Translations under genes and position numbers: made by a program
Assembly: GCA_023391875.1 (NCBI GenBank)
Contig: JAEWAB010000003.1
Location: 124,001 to 188,000, forward strand
Reading direction: 5' to 3'
DNA length: 64,000 bases
From: Bacillota bacterium
Lineage (GTDB): Bacteria; Bacillota; Clostridia; Oscillospirales; Ruminococcaceae
Part shown: positions 7,561 to 16,753 of the stretch, piece by piece
How positions within the stretch are numbered: position 1 is the stretch's first letter
Layout of the letters: each line of letters starts with the position of its first letter
The notes under the pieces: generated by a model
What the model saw: only the letters and a program-made list of their open reading frames with translations
Databases searched by the model: none
What the model was told of the DNA's origin: nothing

Positions 7561-9507
7561 ATGATAAAAGTAGAATTAAAAGGCGGCGTGGTCAACGAAT
7601 ACCCCGAGGGCATCACCCCCGCCGAGATCGCGAAATCGCTCGGCATGGGGCTTTACAAGGCTGCCTGCTCGGCAAAGGCCGACGGTAAGCTTATCGACCT
7701 GCGCACACCGCTTATGAGCGACTGCGCGCTCTCTATCCTCACCTTTGATGACATGGACGGCAAGAAGACCTTCTGGCATACGGCCTCGCATATCCTCGCG
7801 CAGGCGGTAAAGCGTCTTTACCCCGACGCAAAGCTGGCGATCGGCCCCGCCATCGACAACGGCTTCTACTACGACTTTGACGTAGCGACTCCCTTTTCGA
7901 CCGATGACCTTGCGAAGCTTGAGGCTGAGATGGCGAAGATAGCCAAAGAGGATATCCCGCTTGAGCGCCTCTCGGTTTCGCCCGACGAAGCGAAGGCGCT
8001 GATGGAAAAGAACGGCGAAATCTATAAGCTGGAGCTGATTGAGGAGCATGCGGGCAAGGGCGAGAACATCAGCCTGTACCGTCAGGCTGAGTTTACCGAC
8101 CTGTGCGCGGGCCCCCACCTCATGAGCACCGGCGCCGTGAAGGCCGTAAAGCTCACCTCCAGTACCGGCGCATACTGGCGCGGCAGCGAAAAAAACAAGA
8201 TGCTCTGCCGCGTATACGGCATCGCCTTCCCCAAGAAAAACGAGCTGGACGAATACCTTACGCGCATAGAGGAAGCGAAGAAGCGCGACCACAATGTCAT
8301 CGGCAGGCAGCTTAAATACTTCACCACTGCCGACCCCATCGGCCAGGGCCTGCCGCTGCTCATGCCCAAGGGCGCGAAGCTGTTCCAGATACTCAACCGC
8401 TATGTACAGGACAAGGAAGAGAACGAATACGGCTATGTGATGACCAGAACGCCGCTCATGGCGAAATCCGATCTTTATAAGATTTCGGGACACTGGGACC
8501 ATTACAAGGACGGCATGTTTGTGCTGGGTGACGAGGAAAAGGACAAAGAGGTGTTCGCCCTCCGCCCGATGACCTGCCCGTTCCAGTACCATGTGTACCT
8601 GAGCGAAAAGCACTCCTACCGCGACCTGCCCATCCGCTACGGCGAGACCTCCACCCTGTTCAGAAACGAGGCCTCCGGCGAGATGCACGGCCTTATCCGT
8701 GTGCGCCAGTTCACCATCTCGGAAGGGCATCTAATCCTGCGCCCCGACCAGCTGGAGGAGGAATTCCGCAACTGCGTGAAGCTCATCAAAGAGATCATGT
8801 CGGATATCGGTTTGATAGACGACCTTACCTACCGCTTATCCAAATGGGACCCCAACAACCGCGAAAAGTATATCGGTACGCCGGAGATGTGGGAAGAATC
8901 CGAGGGGCTGATGCGCACCATCCTCAACCACATGCAGATCAACTACACCGAGGCGGTCGGCGAAGCGGCGTTTTACGGGCCGAAGCTGGATGTTCAGATG
9001 AAGAATGTGCACGGCAAAGAGGATACCTTATGCACCGTGCAAATCGACCTGATGCTGGCAAGGCAGTTCAACATGACCTATACCGATACAGACAGCACGC
9101 AGAAATACCCGTATATCATCCACCGCACCTCGCTGGGCTGCTACGAAAGAACCATCGCGCTGCTGCTTGAAAAATACGCGGGTGCGCTGCCGCTGTGGCT
9201 CTCCCCTGTTCAGGTTGAGGTTCTGCCCATCAGCGACAAGCAGCTTGATTATGCCAAAGACGTTTCCGCGGCGCTGCGCAAATGCGGCATCCGCGCCGAG
9301 GTAGACATGCGGCAGGAGAAGATCGGTTACAAGATCCGCGAGGCGCAGCTCGAGAAGGTTCCCTACATGCTTGTAATCGGCGAGAAGGAGCAGACCGAGG
9401 GCGCTGTGGCGGTGCGCAGCCGCAAGGACGGAGACAAGGGTACCATGCCGTTGCAGGCCTTTATCGACAAGGCGCTTGAAGAGATTAAAACCAAGGCGAA
9501 GGACTAG
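7561..9507 (+). CDS. thrS: Threonyl-tRNA synthetase
   Basis: A 648-residue class II synthetase that charges tRNA-Thr. Domains in order: TGS (MIKVELKGG..., 1-60), the editing domain with HTASHILAQAV (about 74) and its SAD zone to about 225, the catalytic core with motif 2 (FRNEASGEMHGLIRVRQF), MTCPFQYHVY with zinc-ligand Cys339, motif 3 HRTSLGCYERTIALLLE, and an anticodon-binding domain from PLWLSPVQV. The longer open frame upstream belongs to the T-box leader. AAGGAG at 7547-7552 lies 8 bp before the ATG at 7561, which is chosen over the ATG at 7552 that abuts the SD. Control is by the T-box. Confidence 0.97.
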   Translation: MIKVELKGGVVNEYPEGITPAEIAKSLGMGLYKAACSAKADGKLIDLRTPLMSDCALSILTFDDMDGKKTFWHTASHILAQAVKRLYPDAKLAIGPAIDNGFYYDFDVATPFSTDDLAKLEAEMAKIAKEDIPLERLSVSPDEAKALMEKNGEIYKLELIEEHAGKGENISLYRQAEFTDLCAGPHLMSTGAVKAVKLTSSTGAYWRGSEKNKMLCRVYGIAFPKKNELDEYLTRIEEAKKRDHNVIGRQLKYFTTADPIGQGLPLLMPKGAKLFQILNRYVQDKEENEYGYVMTRTPLMAKSDLYKISGHWDHYKDGMFVLGDEEKDKEVFALRPMTCPFQYHVYLSEKHSYRDLPIRYGETSTLFRNEASGEMHGLIRVRQFTISEGHLILRPDQLEEEFRNCVKLIKEIMSDIGLIDDLTYRLSKWDPNNREKYIGTPEMWEESEGLMRTILNHMQINYTEAVGEAAFYGPKLDVQMKNVHGKEDTLCTVQIDLMLARQFNMTYTDTDSTQKYPYIIHRTSLGCYERTIALLLEKYAGALPLWLSPVQVEVLPISDKQLDYAKDVSAALRKCGIRAEVDMRQEKIGYKIREAQLEKVPYMLVIGEKEQTEGAVAVRSRKDGDKGTMPLQAFIDKALEEIKTKAKD

Positions 9508-9530
9508 GCTACAACTAGTATAACGTATGA

Positions 9531-9563
9531 CAGCCGGATGCAGATTACCACTGCATCCGGCTG
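9531..9563 (+). terminator. Strong hairpin downstream of thrS
   Basis: CAGCCGGATGCAG and its complement form a perfect 13 bp stem with a 7 nt loop, about 25 bp after the thrS stop. No T tract follows, so it could be a 3' stabiliser or a weak terminator. Confidence 0.5.
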
Positions 9564-9618
9564 CTGTGCGGATAGCGCTGTTTTCACCCAAAAAGGGCCG
9601 GAAAGGTGAAAAATCGTG

Positions 9619-9647
9619 TTGACAATCGCTTTATGAATTGCTATAAT
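9619..9647 (+). promoter_or_regulatory. Sigma-A promoter for tRNA-Lys
   Basis: TTGACA (9619-9624), a 17 bp spacer and TATAAT (9642-9647), a perfect consensus. Transcription should start near 9654, about 44 bp before the tRNA. Confidence 0.85.
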
Positions 9648-9697
9648 AAACAAGCGCTTTAACACAAGCGCCTTAATTGTGCCAAAAAACAGCATAT

Positions 9698-9773
9698 GAA
9701 CCATTAGCTCAGTCGGCAGAGCACTTGACTTTTAATCAAGGTGTCCGGAGTTCGAATCTCCGATGGTTCACCA
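9698..9773 (+). tRNA. tRNA-Lys (anticodon UUU)
   Basis: A 76-base cloverleaf: acceptor GAACCAT/ATGGTTC, D-arm GCTC...GAGC, anticodon stem CTTGA/TCAAG with loop CTTTTAA (anticodon TTT), T-arm CGGAG-TTCGAAT-CTCCG, and an encoded CCA. The part from the anticodon stem onward is duplicated at 23430, which makes this the attachment site of the island that follows. Confidence 0.97.
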
Positions 9774-9828
9774 TAAAAAAACCGCATCAGCGAGCCAAGA
9801 AACGGCTATCTGGTGCGGTTTTTTATTT
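9723..9828 (+). repeat. Left direct repeat (attachment-site copy within tRNA-Lys)
   Basis: Bases 9723-9777 are identical to 23430-23484 (55 bp). The match then continues to about 9828 with four or so substitutions. The repeat covers the tRNA from its anticodon stem onward, plus the terminator. Confidence 0.85.
9779..9826 (+). terminator. tRNA-Lys terminator
   Basis: AACCGCATCAG pairs with CTGGTGCGGTT (one G-U/mismatch position) and is followed by TTTTTATTT. A diverged copy lies at 23486-23533. Confidence 0.75.
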
Positions 9829-9908
9829 AATTCCAAGGCTGTTTTGACCAATCTCCTTGGCAAGGGCCTCTATGACCTATGCCAGCTTCAGAGGCAGGCA
9901 GGTTCAGC

Positions 9909-10910
9909 CTAATTTGATAAGAATTCGTTTAATTCCTTTGCATTCTCTTCAAAATCGACCACAATTAAACTTCGGCCATCTGAAACGGTTTGCCCATAGT
10001 AGGTTCCTTTCACGGGGATTGTCATCTGCCCGGCCTCTACTCCCAGAAAAGATGGCAGTTCAAATAGCCACGATGCAATTTCTACCGCTTTGATATTCGT
10101 TTCAACTTGCGAAAGAACCTTATAAATAAGAACAGACATATCCTTAATGTTTAAACGCTTTGCCTGATTGATTACTGCCTGAATGGTAGTTCGCTGGCGT
10201 TGGATACGACTCCAATCACTGTCAATAAAACGCAGCCTGCAATATTGCAGTGCGTCATATCCGTCCATGTGGTTTAACCCAACCTCCATCCTTTTCCGGG
10301 TAACCGCATTGGTATATACCTCGTTGTTGAGGGCTTTCACTTCCGCTTGAGTCAACGTGATATCTACACCGCCCACCGAATTAATAATGTCCTCAAAAAG
10401 GCTGAAATTAACCCGAATATAGCGATCTACATCCACCTTAAAACATTCCTGAATGGTTTTCAGGGTTAGGTCTGCTCCACCATACCGAAAGGTGTGTGTA
10501 AGCCAGTCATCATCCTTCCCGGGTATGGGGACCGCTATCCCCCGCTCTAAGCTCACAAGTTTAGCCGTATGCTCCTTCTTATTTACAGATAGAATCAATA
10601 TCGCATCTGCTCTTGCGTTATCATTTAGCGTACTACCTCTTTCATCGGTACCAAGCAGCAGGAAATTATAAACATCCTTGTTTTTATAGATTTGTCCTTC
10701 AGGTACTTGAACAGCGAAGCGGGTGCTGCTGCTTTGCGGTGTGAATACTGCTGCATTACCGTCTGTAAAACTAATACTTTCTTTATAACGATTATATCCG
10801 GGTTTTGCATAGGCATCTAAAACCGATACGGACAATACATAAAATATACCAAGCAGCAATAAGCCCGCTCGAAGGAGCGGCTTTTTTGTTTTTTTTATTA
10901 GATTAAACAT
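9909..10910 (-). CDS. LytR-CpsA-Psr (LCP) family cell-wall polymer ligase
   Basis: A 333-residue LCP protein. These enzymes move lipid-linked glycopolymers onto peptidoglycan at the outer membrane face. There is one N-terminal membrane segment (about residues 12-33, LLRAGLLLLGIFYVLSV), then the LCP domain with LLLGTDERGS (about 84), DAILILSV, LVSLERGIAVPIPG (the conserved Arg), VGGVDITL and LQYCRLRFIDSDWSRIQRQR, which holds the family Arg cluster. It is the last gene of the minus-strand block cpsD-cpsC-cpsB-LCP, fitting a role in anchoring the island's polysaccharide. The ATG at 10910 has a GGGGTG SD. Confidence 0.93.
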   Translation of the reverse strand: MFNLIKKTKKPLLRAGLLLLGIFYVLSVSVLDAYAKPGYNRYKESISFTDGNAAVFTPQSSSTRFAVQVPEGQIYKNKDVYNFLLLGTDERGSTLNDNARADAILILSVNKKEHTAKLVSLERGIAVPIPGKDDDWLTHTFRYGGADLTLKTIQECFKVDVDRYIRVNFSLFEDIINSVGGVDITLTQAEVKALNNEVYTNAVTRKRMEVGLNHMDGYDALQYCRLRFIDSDWSRIQRQRTTIQAVINQAKRLNIKDMSVLIYKVLSQVETNIKAVEIASWLFELPSFLGVEAGQMTIPVKGTYYGQTVSDGRSLIVVDFEENAKELNEFLSN

Positions 10911-10991
10911 TCCAACACCCCGGTTTTATATATTTTCCTATGTATCTTAACAATACAATGCTTTTACCAGTACAGCCTTGATGTATCAGAT

Positions 10992-11705
10992 TCATAGGGC
11001 TATGGCGAATGACAATATTGCACTCGAAAGAGTAGAAATCCGTTGCAAATATTTTAAATCGCATCTCTTCTCAAGTACTTTTATGGCCTTGCTATAGTTG
11101 GGCGGACGGGTAGTCATGTTATGTGTATCAGTACCCAGTACAACAGGGGTGTCACCGCTTAAAAGTTCCAAGATAGGCTTACATCTCAAGGGCGTCAGAA
11201 AGCACTCAGTATTCACCTGATACACCACACCCCAATATGCAAACGCCTCAACAAACTCTTGAATCGTATTAAACTTCAAATTGCGTTCGATATGAGCAAG
11301 TATGACATGCAAACCTCTTTTATTATAAATATTATCGATTTCTCGAATAATTTGCGGAGTGATTCTTTTATATGGCAGTTCCAGCAGAAGGTAATCCGTC
11401 TTTTCAATGCACAGTGCTTCGAGGCCCTCAAGCATTGATATACCCGGTACCAGATACACCTCCGCAGCAAGCCGGAGATCCATATCTTTAAGAATATCCA
11501 GCTGCTCTTTCAGTTGCTCATAAGCGCTCTGGCGTTTTATGATAAAGTCATTAATTGAAGTATGATCGATGTAAAAGTGTGGGGTAAATACAATACGGTC
11601 TACATCTTGACGTTGCAGCGCGGTTAACATTTGCACAGCAGTCGCGATATTCTCTGCACCGTCATCAATCTGTGGAAGTATATGTGTATGAAAGTCGGTA
11701 TACAT
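10992..11705 (-). CDS. CpsB/YwqE-type protein tyrosine phosphatase (PHP family)
   Basis: A 237-residue PHP-fold metal-dependent phosphatase. It starts MYTDFHTHILPQIDDGAEN, the canonical N-terminus with the HxH metal motif; FTPHFY (about 60), HIERN and the late DTHN complete the metal site. In streptococci CpsB dephosphorylates the CpsD kinase and so tunes capsule chain length. It lies between the LCP gene and cpsC/cpsD. An in-frame ATG at 11714 (MSWMYTD) is the other plausible start; SD-like GGAAGGGGAAG precedes both. The open frame extends further upstream, but that part overlaps cpsC and is not family-like. Confidence 0.9.
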   Translation of the reverse strand: MYTDFHTHILPQIDDGAENIATAVQMLTALQRQDVDRIVFTPHFYIDHTSINDFIIKRQSAYEQLKEQLDILKDMDLRLAAEVYLVPGISMLEGLEALCIEKTDYLLLELPYKRITPQIIREIDNIYNKRGLHVILAHIERNLKFNTIQEFVEAFAYWGVVYQVNTECFLTPLRCKPILELLSGDTPVVLGTDTHNMTTRPPNYSKAIKVLEKRCDLKYLQRISTLSSAILSFAIAL

Positions 11706-11739
11706 CCAAGACATCTTCCCCTTCCAACTGTGCATTGAC

Positions 11740-12453
11740 CTATGCCTTTGCATATTTTGAGTAATCCAGACGATTATTGGTGTTGGCATTGGGTACCACC
11801 CCAAGAATCGGTATATTATAGTGTGCTGTCAGGTCGTTTTCCCCTTTGACGGTCGTATCAAATAGATTAATAAGTAATACCACGATACATGATCCTACAA
11901 GCCCCAGCATAATTCCGATGACCGTATTAAGTCCGACCCGGGGGGAGGTTGGCCTATCGGCCGCTTTGGCATTAGCGATAATCTTTACCGATCCGCCGGA
12001 AACTATCCGCTCTATCTCGGGGATGGCCATTTCGGCATAACGATTGGCGATATTGCAGGCAACTTGGGAATTGCTGTTCTCTACCTTTACGGATAGTATC
12101 TCCGTACCGTTTACCGCACCAATCATAACCTTCTTCTTTAATTTTTCAGGGGTTATGCTTAATTTCTCCGCCTGAATAATGCCGGTAACAAACGGATCGC
12201 TATTTAATATGACCGCATACGTATTAACCAACTGCTGCGAGGCGTTAATATCATTGATATTTACCCCTTGGCTCTGCTGATTATTTGAAATGTTGTTCAC
12301 GTATAGCAGTACCTCGGAGGTATAGGTAGGAGGGATCACAAAAAGACTAACAACAAAGGCCACCGCACCTGTTAACAAAGAGACAAGAGCAAGTACCTTT
12401 ACATGTTTTAGCAGAATGGATAAAAGCTCTGAAAGGGTGATTACATCCTTCAT
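11740..12453 (-). CDS. CpsC/YveK-type chain-length determinant (Wzz family) membrane protein
   Basis: A 237-residue polysaccharide co-polymerase. It has two membrane segments, about residues 17-39 (VKVLALVSLLTGAVAFVVSLFVI) and 175-197 (VIGIMLGLVGSCIVVLLINLF), around an extracytoplasmic Wzz domain with YTSEVLLYVNN, and a Pro-rich TSPRVGLN before the second segment. Such proteins activate the cytoplasmic tyrosine kinase encoded by the next upstream gene and set polymer length. AGGAGAG precedes the ATG at 12453. Kinase and adaptor are separate genes, as usual in Gram-positives. Confidence 0.92.
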   Translation of the reverse strand: MKDVITLSELLSILLKHVKVLALVSLLTGAVAFVVSLFVIPPTYTSEVLLYVNNISNNQQSQGVNINDINASQQLVNTYAVILNSDPFVTGIIQAEKLSITPEKLKKKVMIGAVNGTEILSVKVENSNSQVACNIANRYAEMAIPEIERIVSGGSVKIIANAKAADRPTSPRVGLNTVIGIMLGLVGSCIVVLLINLFDTTVKGENDLTAHYNIPILGVVPNANTNNRLDYSKYAKA

Positions 12454-12497
12454 AAATACTCTCCTATATTTTAGCCTGTCTTTTAAGACAGGCTACA

Positions 12498-13199
12498 TTA
12501 ATATTTATATTTATGACCGTTTTTTGAGATTGACTGTGATGCGTTTAGCACCACACCCAGTATCTTGGTTCCGGAAAACTCGATACTGGATATCGCTTTT
12601 TTCAACTCGGGGTGCACGGTCTTCCCCTCTTTCACCACCAACAATATACCGGATACAAAAGGCGCCAGCGCAAGCGCATCAGCGACTACATTCACAGGAG
12701 GGGTGTCAAAAAAGATGTAATCGTAACTTTCCTTACAATATTCCAAAAAAGTGACCATCGCCCCAGAGGATAACAACTCGGCGGGGTTTGGTGGGATAGC
12801 GCCAGATGTTAATACATCAAGATTCTCCATAACACTATGGTGTAATGCTTTTAGCAACTTGCAGAATCCTCCCAGAACCTCCGAAAGGCCCAAATCATTT
12901 TTGATATTCAGTGCCTTATGAACCATTGGCTTTCGCAGGTCTGCATCTATCAGCAATACCTTGGTACCCGTCTGTGCCATGGAAATGGCCAGATTGACGG
13001 AGGCTGTGGTTTTACCTTCACCCGGCAGAGCACTTGTGACAAGAACAATTCTGCTGTTTTGTGACGCGAGCGCAAAGATTAAATTTGTACGTATCGCTTT
13101 GAAGGCTTCTATCATAGAAAATGTAGACTTTGGCGTTAAAACCGGCATCGTTGTGCTGAACGATATTTTTTTGCCCTTAACATTCGACTGCAACTTCAC
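12498..13199 (-). CDS. CpsD/YwqD-type bacterial tyrosine kinase
   Basis: A 233-residue BY-kinase that autophosphorylates and regulates polysaccharide synthesis together with CpsC and CpsB. Walker A is LPGEGKTTASVNLA (about 59), Walker A' LLIDADLRKP (about 82), and Walker B YIFFDTPPVNVVADAL (about 160). The C-terminal tail ends GHKYKY, with only two tyrosines, so the autophosphorylation cluster is short compared with longer family tails. The start is a GTG at 13199 with AAGGGA about 11 nt upstream. It heads the minus-strand block cpsD-cpsC-cpsB-LCP. Confidence 0.93.
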   Translation of the reverse strand: MKLQSNVKGKKISFSTTMPVLTPKSTFSMIEAFKAIRTNLIFALASQNSRIVLVTSALPGEGKTTASVNLAISMAQTGTKVLLIDADLRKPMVHKALNIKNDLGLSEVLGGFCKLLKALHHSVMENLDVLTSGAIPPNPAELLSSGAMVTFLEYCKESYDYIFFDTPPVNVVADALALAPFVSGILLVVKEGKTVHPELKKAISSIEFSGTKILGVVLNASQSISKNGHKYKY

Positions 13200-13305
13200 T
13201 TTTCAACCATCCCTTTCCTGCAGTTACAACCAGATTCATTATTCTGGGAGCTTATTAACAGATATATCTGCCAAAAATATAAATACCAATTATTTCCACA
13301 CATCC

Positions 13306-13335
13306 ACAGTATCATCCAAACAGGCAGTTTGTCAA
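13306..13335 (-). promoter_or_regulatory. Candidate promoter for cpsD-cpsC-cpsB-LCP
   Basis: On the minus strand TTGACA (13335-13330), an 18 bp spacer and TACTGT (13311-13306), about 107 bp ahead of cpsD. It faces away from the plus-strand promoter at 13378, so 13200-13591 is a divergent control region without a gene. Confidence 0.5.
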
Positions 13336-13377
13336 TAACAACCAATCCAAAGGATATGTGTTAATTCATATATTTCT

Positions 13378-13406
13378 TTGACCTTAAACTAATATCCGGC
13401 TAAATA
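13378..13406 (+). promoter_or_regulatory. Candidate promoter for the plus-strand polysaccharide genes
   Basis: TTGACC, a 17 bp spacer and TAAATA, about 185 bp ahead of the sugar transferase start, leaving a long AT-rich leader with no recognised riboswitch. Confidence 0.45.
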
Positions 13407-13591
13407 ATTGAAAAAATCAATTATTGCTTAATAAAAAATTAAATATATGTATATCTTTCGCCGAGCAGATTTACAAGATATTGTTGAATTTGTTAATTAA
13501 TAACTATATACTAATCAACAAGTCTCATGCAATTACGAGCCTTAAAAGAGAGAGAAAATCAAGGCAATACTGCAGATTGAGGAGGGAAAAT

Positions 13592-14308
13592 ATGCAAACG
13601 TCAGATCAAGGAATTCCGGAGGCCTTTAATTACAATATGCTTAGCGTGCTGACACCAGAAGAAATTGCTACCGCTCAAATTATTACCACCGTCTACAAAT
13701 CAAAAAAGCGATATTTATTTATTAAAAGACTTTTTGACATTGTTTTATCTGTAACGACTATTATACTTTTAGCTCCGCTTTTTTTAGTTGTAGCCCTGGC
13801 CATTAAACTTGATTCCAAGGGGGCAGTTATCTATACACAGCCCCGCGTGACAAAAAACGGGCGAATTTTTAAGATGTATAAATTCAGAAGCATGTGTGAA
13901 AATGCAGATAGATATCTACAGGACTTGCAGTACCTCAATGAAAAAGACGGCCCGGTATTTAAGATAATAAACGACCCTAGGGTTACAAGGGTAGGAAAAT
14001 TTATTAGAAGGACAAGCATTGATGAACTTCCCCAACTGCTGAATATTATAAAAGGTGAGATGACAATCGTGGGCCCAAGGCCCCCACTTATAAGCGAAGT
14101 AGAGCAATATACTCTGCAGCAGAAGCAGCGACTCACCGTTACAACAGGCCTTACCTGCTACTGGCAGATTAGCGGGAGAAGTGAACTAACGTTTGACGAA
14201 TGGGTTACGCTGGATATGAAATATATCCGTGAGCAAAACATGCGTACGGATATAGGCATCATTATTAAAACCATTCCAGTGGTTTTGCTGGGGCGGGGGG
14301 CATACTAG
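13592..14308 (+). CDS. Undecaprenyl-phosphate sugar phosphotransferase (priming enzyme, WcaJ/CpsE family)
   Basis: A 238-residue bacterial sugar transferase that loads the first sugar-1-phosphate onto undecaprenyl phosphate. One hydrophobic segment (about residues 52-74) is followed by the catalytic domain: GAVIYTQPRV, FKMYKFRSM (about 103), GKFIRRTSIDELPQL (about 143), LNIIKGEMTIVGPRPP and a terminal membrane-associated stretch. It is the short, single-segment form. The frame is open upstream to 13424, but GGAGGG directly precedes the ATG at 13592. It opens the plus-strand block of glycosyltransferases, polymerase and flippase. The sugar cannot be told from sequence. Confidence 0.93.
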   Translation: MQTSDQGIPEAFNYNMLSVLTPEEIATAQIITTVYKSKKRYLFIKRLFDIVLSVTTIILLAPLFLVVALAIKLDSKGAVIYTQPRVTKNGRIFKMYKFRSMCENADRYLQDLQYLNEKDGPVFKIINDPRVTRVGKFIRRTSIDELPQLLNIIKGEMTIVGPRPPLISEVEQYTLQQKQRLTVTTGLTCYWQISGRSELTFDEWVTLDMKYIREQNMRTDIGIIIKTIPVVLLGRGAY

Positions 14309-15490
14309 TTGAATATGGACGAACCTATACATATTGTCCATGTAGTGGGCAAGGTGGTTACCGGCGGTGTAGACGCCGTCGTGATGAACTATTACCGACA
14401 CATTGATCATTTTAAGGTACAGTTTGACTTTATTATGGATGGTTATGGCTCGACCCCGATCGACAGGGAGATAATTACCCTGGGCGGAAGAATATATAAG
14501 GTTGAACCATATGATAAAAATATCTTTAAGAATATTTATCAGTGCTACCACATCTTTAAAGTTAACCATTATGCGATTGTACATGCCCACCTGAATACAC
14601 TGAGTATCTTTCCGCTTTTAGCCGCTACTCTGGCCGGCGTAAAGGTGCGCATTGCCCATAGCCACAGTACTGCAGTAAAATCGGAGCACATACGCACCGC
14701 AGTAAAATATCTGTTGCGTCCATTTGCAAAGCTTTTTTCAACCCATTACTGTGCATGCTCCACTTATGCAGGTAAATGGCTTTTTGGCAAACGAAGCTAT
14801 CAAGCTCGGAAAATCAGAATCGTACCAAATGCCATAGAAATTGAGCGGTTTTCCTATCATCCTGAGGTACGGACACGCACACGGCTCCTCCTTAACCTCG
14901 GGGATACTTTTGTTGTAGGGCATGTAGGAAGATTCATGTACCAAAAAAACCACGACTTTGTAATAGATATCTTTGAGAAAATTCACGATATGCTTCCCAA
15001 TACCATACTGCTGCTAATCGGCAGCGGAGAGTTGGAAGAAGAGGTTAGGGAAAAGGTAAAACGACTCGGGCTTGACGAAAGCGTTAGGTTCCTTGGCGTG
15101 CGCTTTGATGTACCGCAGCTGCTGCAGGCAATGGATGTAATGATTTTCCCCTCACATTATGAAGGCTTGGGGTTGGTGACGATAGAGGCGCAGGCTGCAG
15201 GCTTGCCAGTTATAGCATCGCAGGCGGTACCTGCCGAAGCACAGGTAACCGATCTGCTGCATTACTGCAGCCTTGACCAGACTGCCGCTGATTGGGCAAA
15301 GCACGCTCTTGGCACAATCCACGGGTATGTGCGCCATAGCGATACCTTACAGCTTTACAATGCCGGGTTTGATATTAATCGGGCGGCGGCAGAGTTGGCA
15401 GCATGGTATGAGCAACTGTTTTGCATGTGTACTACAGGGCCGGAAAAGAAAGCCGCGTTAGAAAAGAAACGGACAGAATCCGTTACTTAA
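14309..15490 (+). CDS. GT4-type glycosyltransferase (EpsF-like)
   Basis: A 393-residue GT-B glycosyltransferase. The N-terminal GT4 domain begins IHIVHVVGKVVTGGVDAVVMNYYRHID, a form seen in EpsF-like enzymes; the donor-site domain has VVGHVGRFMYQKNHDF (about 208) and the EX7E-type region FPSHYEGLGLVTIEAQAAGLPVIAS (about 282-305). It starts at TTG 14309, directly after the previous stop and 8 nt past a G-rich SD; an ATG at 14315 is possible. It is related to the two other glycosyltransferases at 18342 and 19463. Sugar and linkage are unknown. Confidence 0.9.
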   Translation: MNMDEPIHIVHVVGKVVTGGVDAVVMNYYRHIDHFKVQFDFIMDGYGSTPIDREIITLGGRIYKVEPYDKNIFKNIYQCYHIFKVNHYAIVHAHLNTLSIFPLLAATLAGVKVRIAHSHSTAVKSEHIRTAVKYLLRPFAKLFSTHYCACSTYAGKWLFGKRSYQARKIRIVPNAIEIERFSYHPEVRTRTRLLLNLGDTFVVGHVGRFMYQKNHDFVIDIFEKIHDMLPNTILLLIGSGELEEEVREKVKRLGLDESVRFLGVRFDVPQLLQAMDVMIFPSHYEGLGLVTIEAQAAGLPVIASQAVPAEAQVTDLLHYCSLDQTAADWAKHALGTIHGYVRHSDTLQLYNAGFDINRAAAELAAWYEQLFCMCTTGPEKKAALEKKRTESVT

Positions 15491-15532
15491 TACAGCGGCA
15501 AAAGATAGAATCATGAGGAAGAGAGTTTGGTT

Positions 15533-16702
15533 ATGAACAGACAAATAACCCTGCAAAAGGGATATGTCAGGGTACTGTTGCTGTCGCTGATATTCCCACT
15601 TGCTGTTTTTGTACAACTGATACTGTTGCCGCGGCTGCCGGAGAAGTATTTCTATGATTCCAATTACATACTGGGCATTTTCTTAGGGCAGAGTTCCGGC
15701 ACCGGCGGATGGGTACTTACGGCTAATTTTTTTAAGCTGCTGAATTGGTTTCATTTTACCACGCTGAGTGAATGGTCCTGCCTGCTCGCCTTGGTTTTTA
15801 ATCTTTACCTGTTTATGAGCCTGATGAAATACCCGGCGTTTACAGTGCCGGATTATCTATTTATGCTTTGTATGACGGCCTTGCTGAACATCTATGTTTT
15901 CAGGATGAGTAAGGAACTTATCCAGTATCTTATTTTTATACTTGCGGTACGCTTTATCCGTTCACGGCTTGAATACAAGCTCAAGGTTTTTATAATTGGG
16001 GGGTTGCTTGCGGCGGAGGGGTTTATATTCCGAAGCTATTACTACCTGATTTGTGTACTGTTTTTACTCCTCTGCATTTTTATAAAGACAAAGGCGGGTA
16101 AGAATAGACAGCGTTTTTTAGTTTTACTAGGTATCAGCTGTTTTGCGGGACTCTTTGCTCTAAAGTATATCTCCTACGGGCATTACATGCAGTTGATTAC
16201 TATCCGCGATTACCTCACTATAAGCCGGATAGGCAATGCGGATGCGAATACTCTTATCGTCAACCTGTTTGATACCAACGGCTCGCAGCTGCTCTTCATC
16301 ATCAATTACGCCGTCAACCTGTTTCGAATCCTGTTCCCACTGGAACTGATTGGGAAGGGTACTTTTTATCTGGTTTTTATCTTCTTTCAATTACTGGTTA
16401 CCACAAGGATAATCGTTGTCTGTGTAGGCAATAAAGGGGTGCTGTTTTCGCCGTCAGACAGTACAAACCAAGAAAACCGGCTACAGATAAGTTTTTGCTT
16501 AATGGTAGCCTACTATCTTGTGAGCATCATCTTTGAGCCCGATTTTGGTTCATTTATCCGCCATGAAGCGGCTTTTTGCCCAATCTTGTTTGATTTTTTT
16601 CTTCCCAACAATACTAAAATACCTGCTGTGAGTTCGTCAGGTACTTTACCCTCCCAATACATTAAGGAACACCCGAAGTTGTTCAGCCATAACCCTGCTT
16701 AA
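15533..16702 (+). CDS. Polytopic membrane protein, candidate polysaccharide polymerase (EpsG/Wzy-like)
   Basis: A 389-residue integral membrane protein with about 9-10 hydrophobic segments, the first at residues 11-31. Features recalling the EpsG family are the short motif FRMSKELIQY (about 122), FIFRSYYYLI (about 160), and a late FEPDFGSFIRHEAAFCPI with conserved-looking Arg/His. Its position between glycosyltransferase and flippase is where a Wzy-type polymerase is expected. The assignment rests on topology and context more than on clear sequence identity; an O-acetyltransferase is less likely. The ATG at 15533 follows GAGGAAGAGAG. Confidence 0.65.
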   Translation: MNRQITLQKGYVRVLLLSLIFPLAVFVQLILLPRLPEKYFYDSNYILGIFLGQSSGTGGWVLTANFFKLLNWFHFTTLSEWSCLLALVFNLYLFMSLMKYPAFTVPDYLFMLCMTALLNIYVFRMSKELIQYLIFILAVRFIRSRLEYKLKVFIIGGLLAAEGFIFRSYYYLICVLFLLLCIFIKTKAGKNRQRFLVLLGISCFAGLFALKYISYGHYMQLITIRDYLTISRIGNADANTLIVNLFDTNGSQLLFIINYAVNLFRILFPLELIGKGTFYLVFIFFQLLVTTRIIVVCVGNKGVLFSPSDSTNQENRLQISFCLMVAYYLVSIIFEPDFGSFIRHEAAFCPILFDFFLPNNTKIPAVSSSGTLPSQYIKEHPKLFSHNPA

Positions 16703-16753
16703 TAGATGTTCACTTTTCTATAGAAGAAAACAAAATAGAAATTGGGGTTACTG

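Noticed and set aside
7576..8730. 384-codon open frame on the minus strand opposite thrS
   Set aside because: It mirrors a strongly supported gene and has no protein-like motifs; it is caused by the codon bias of thrS.
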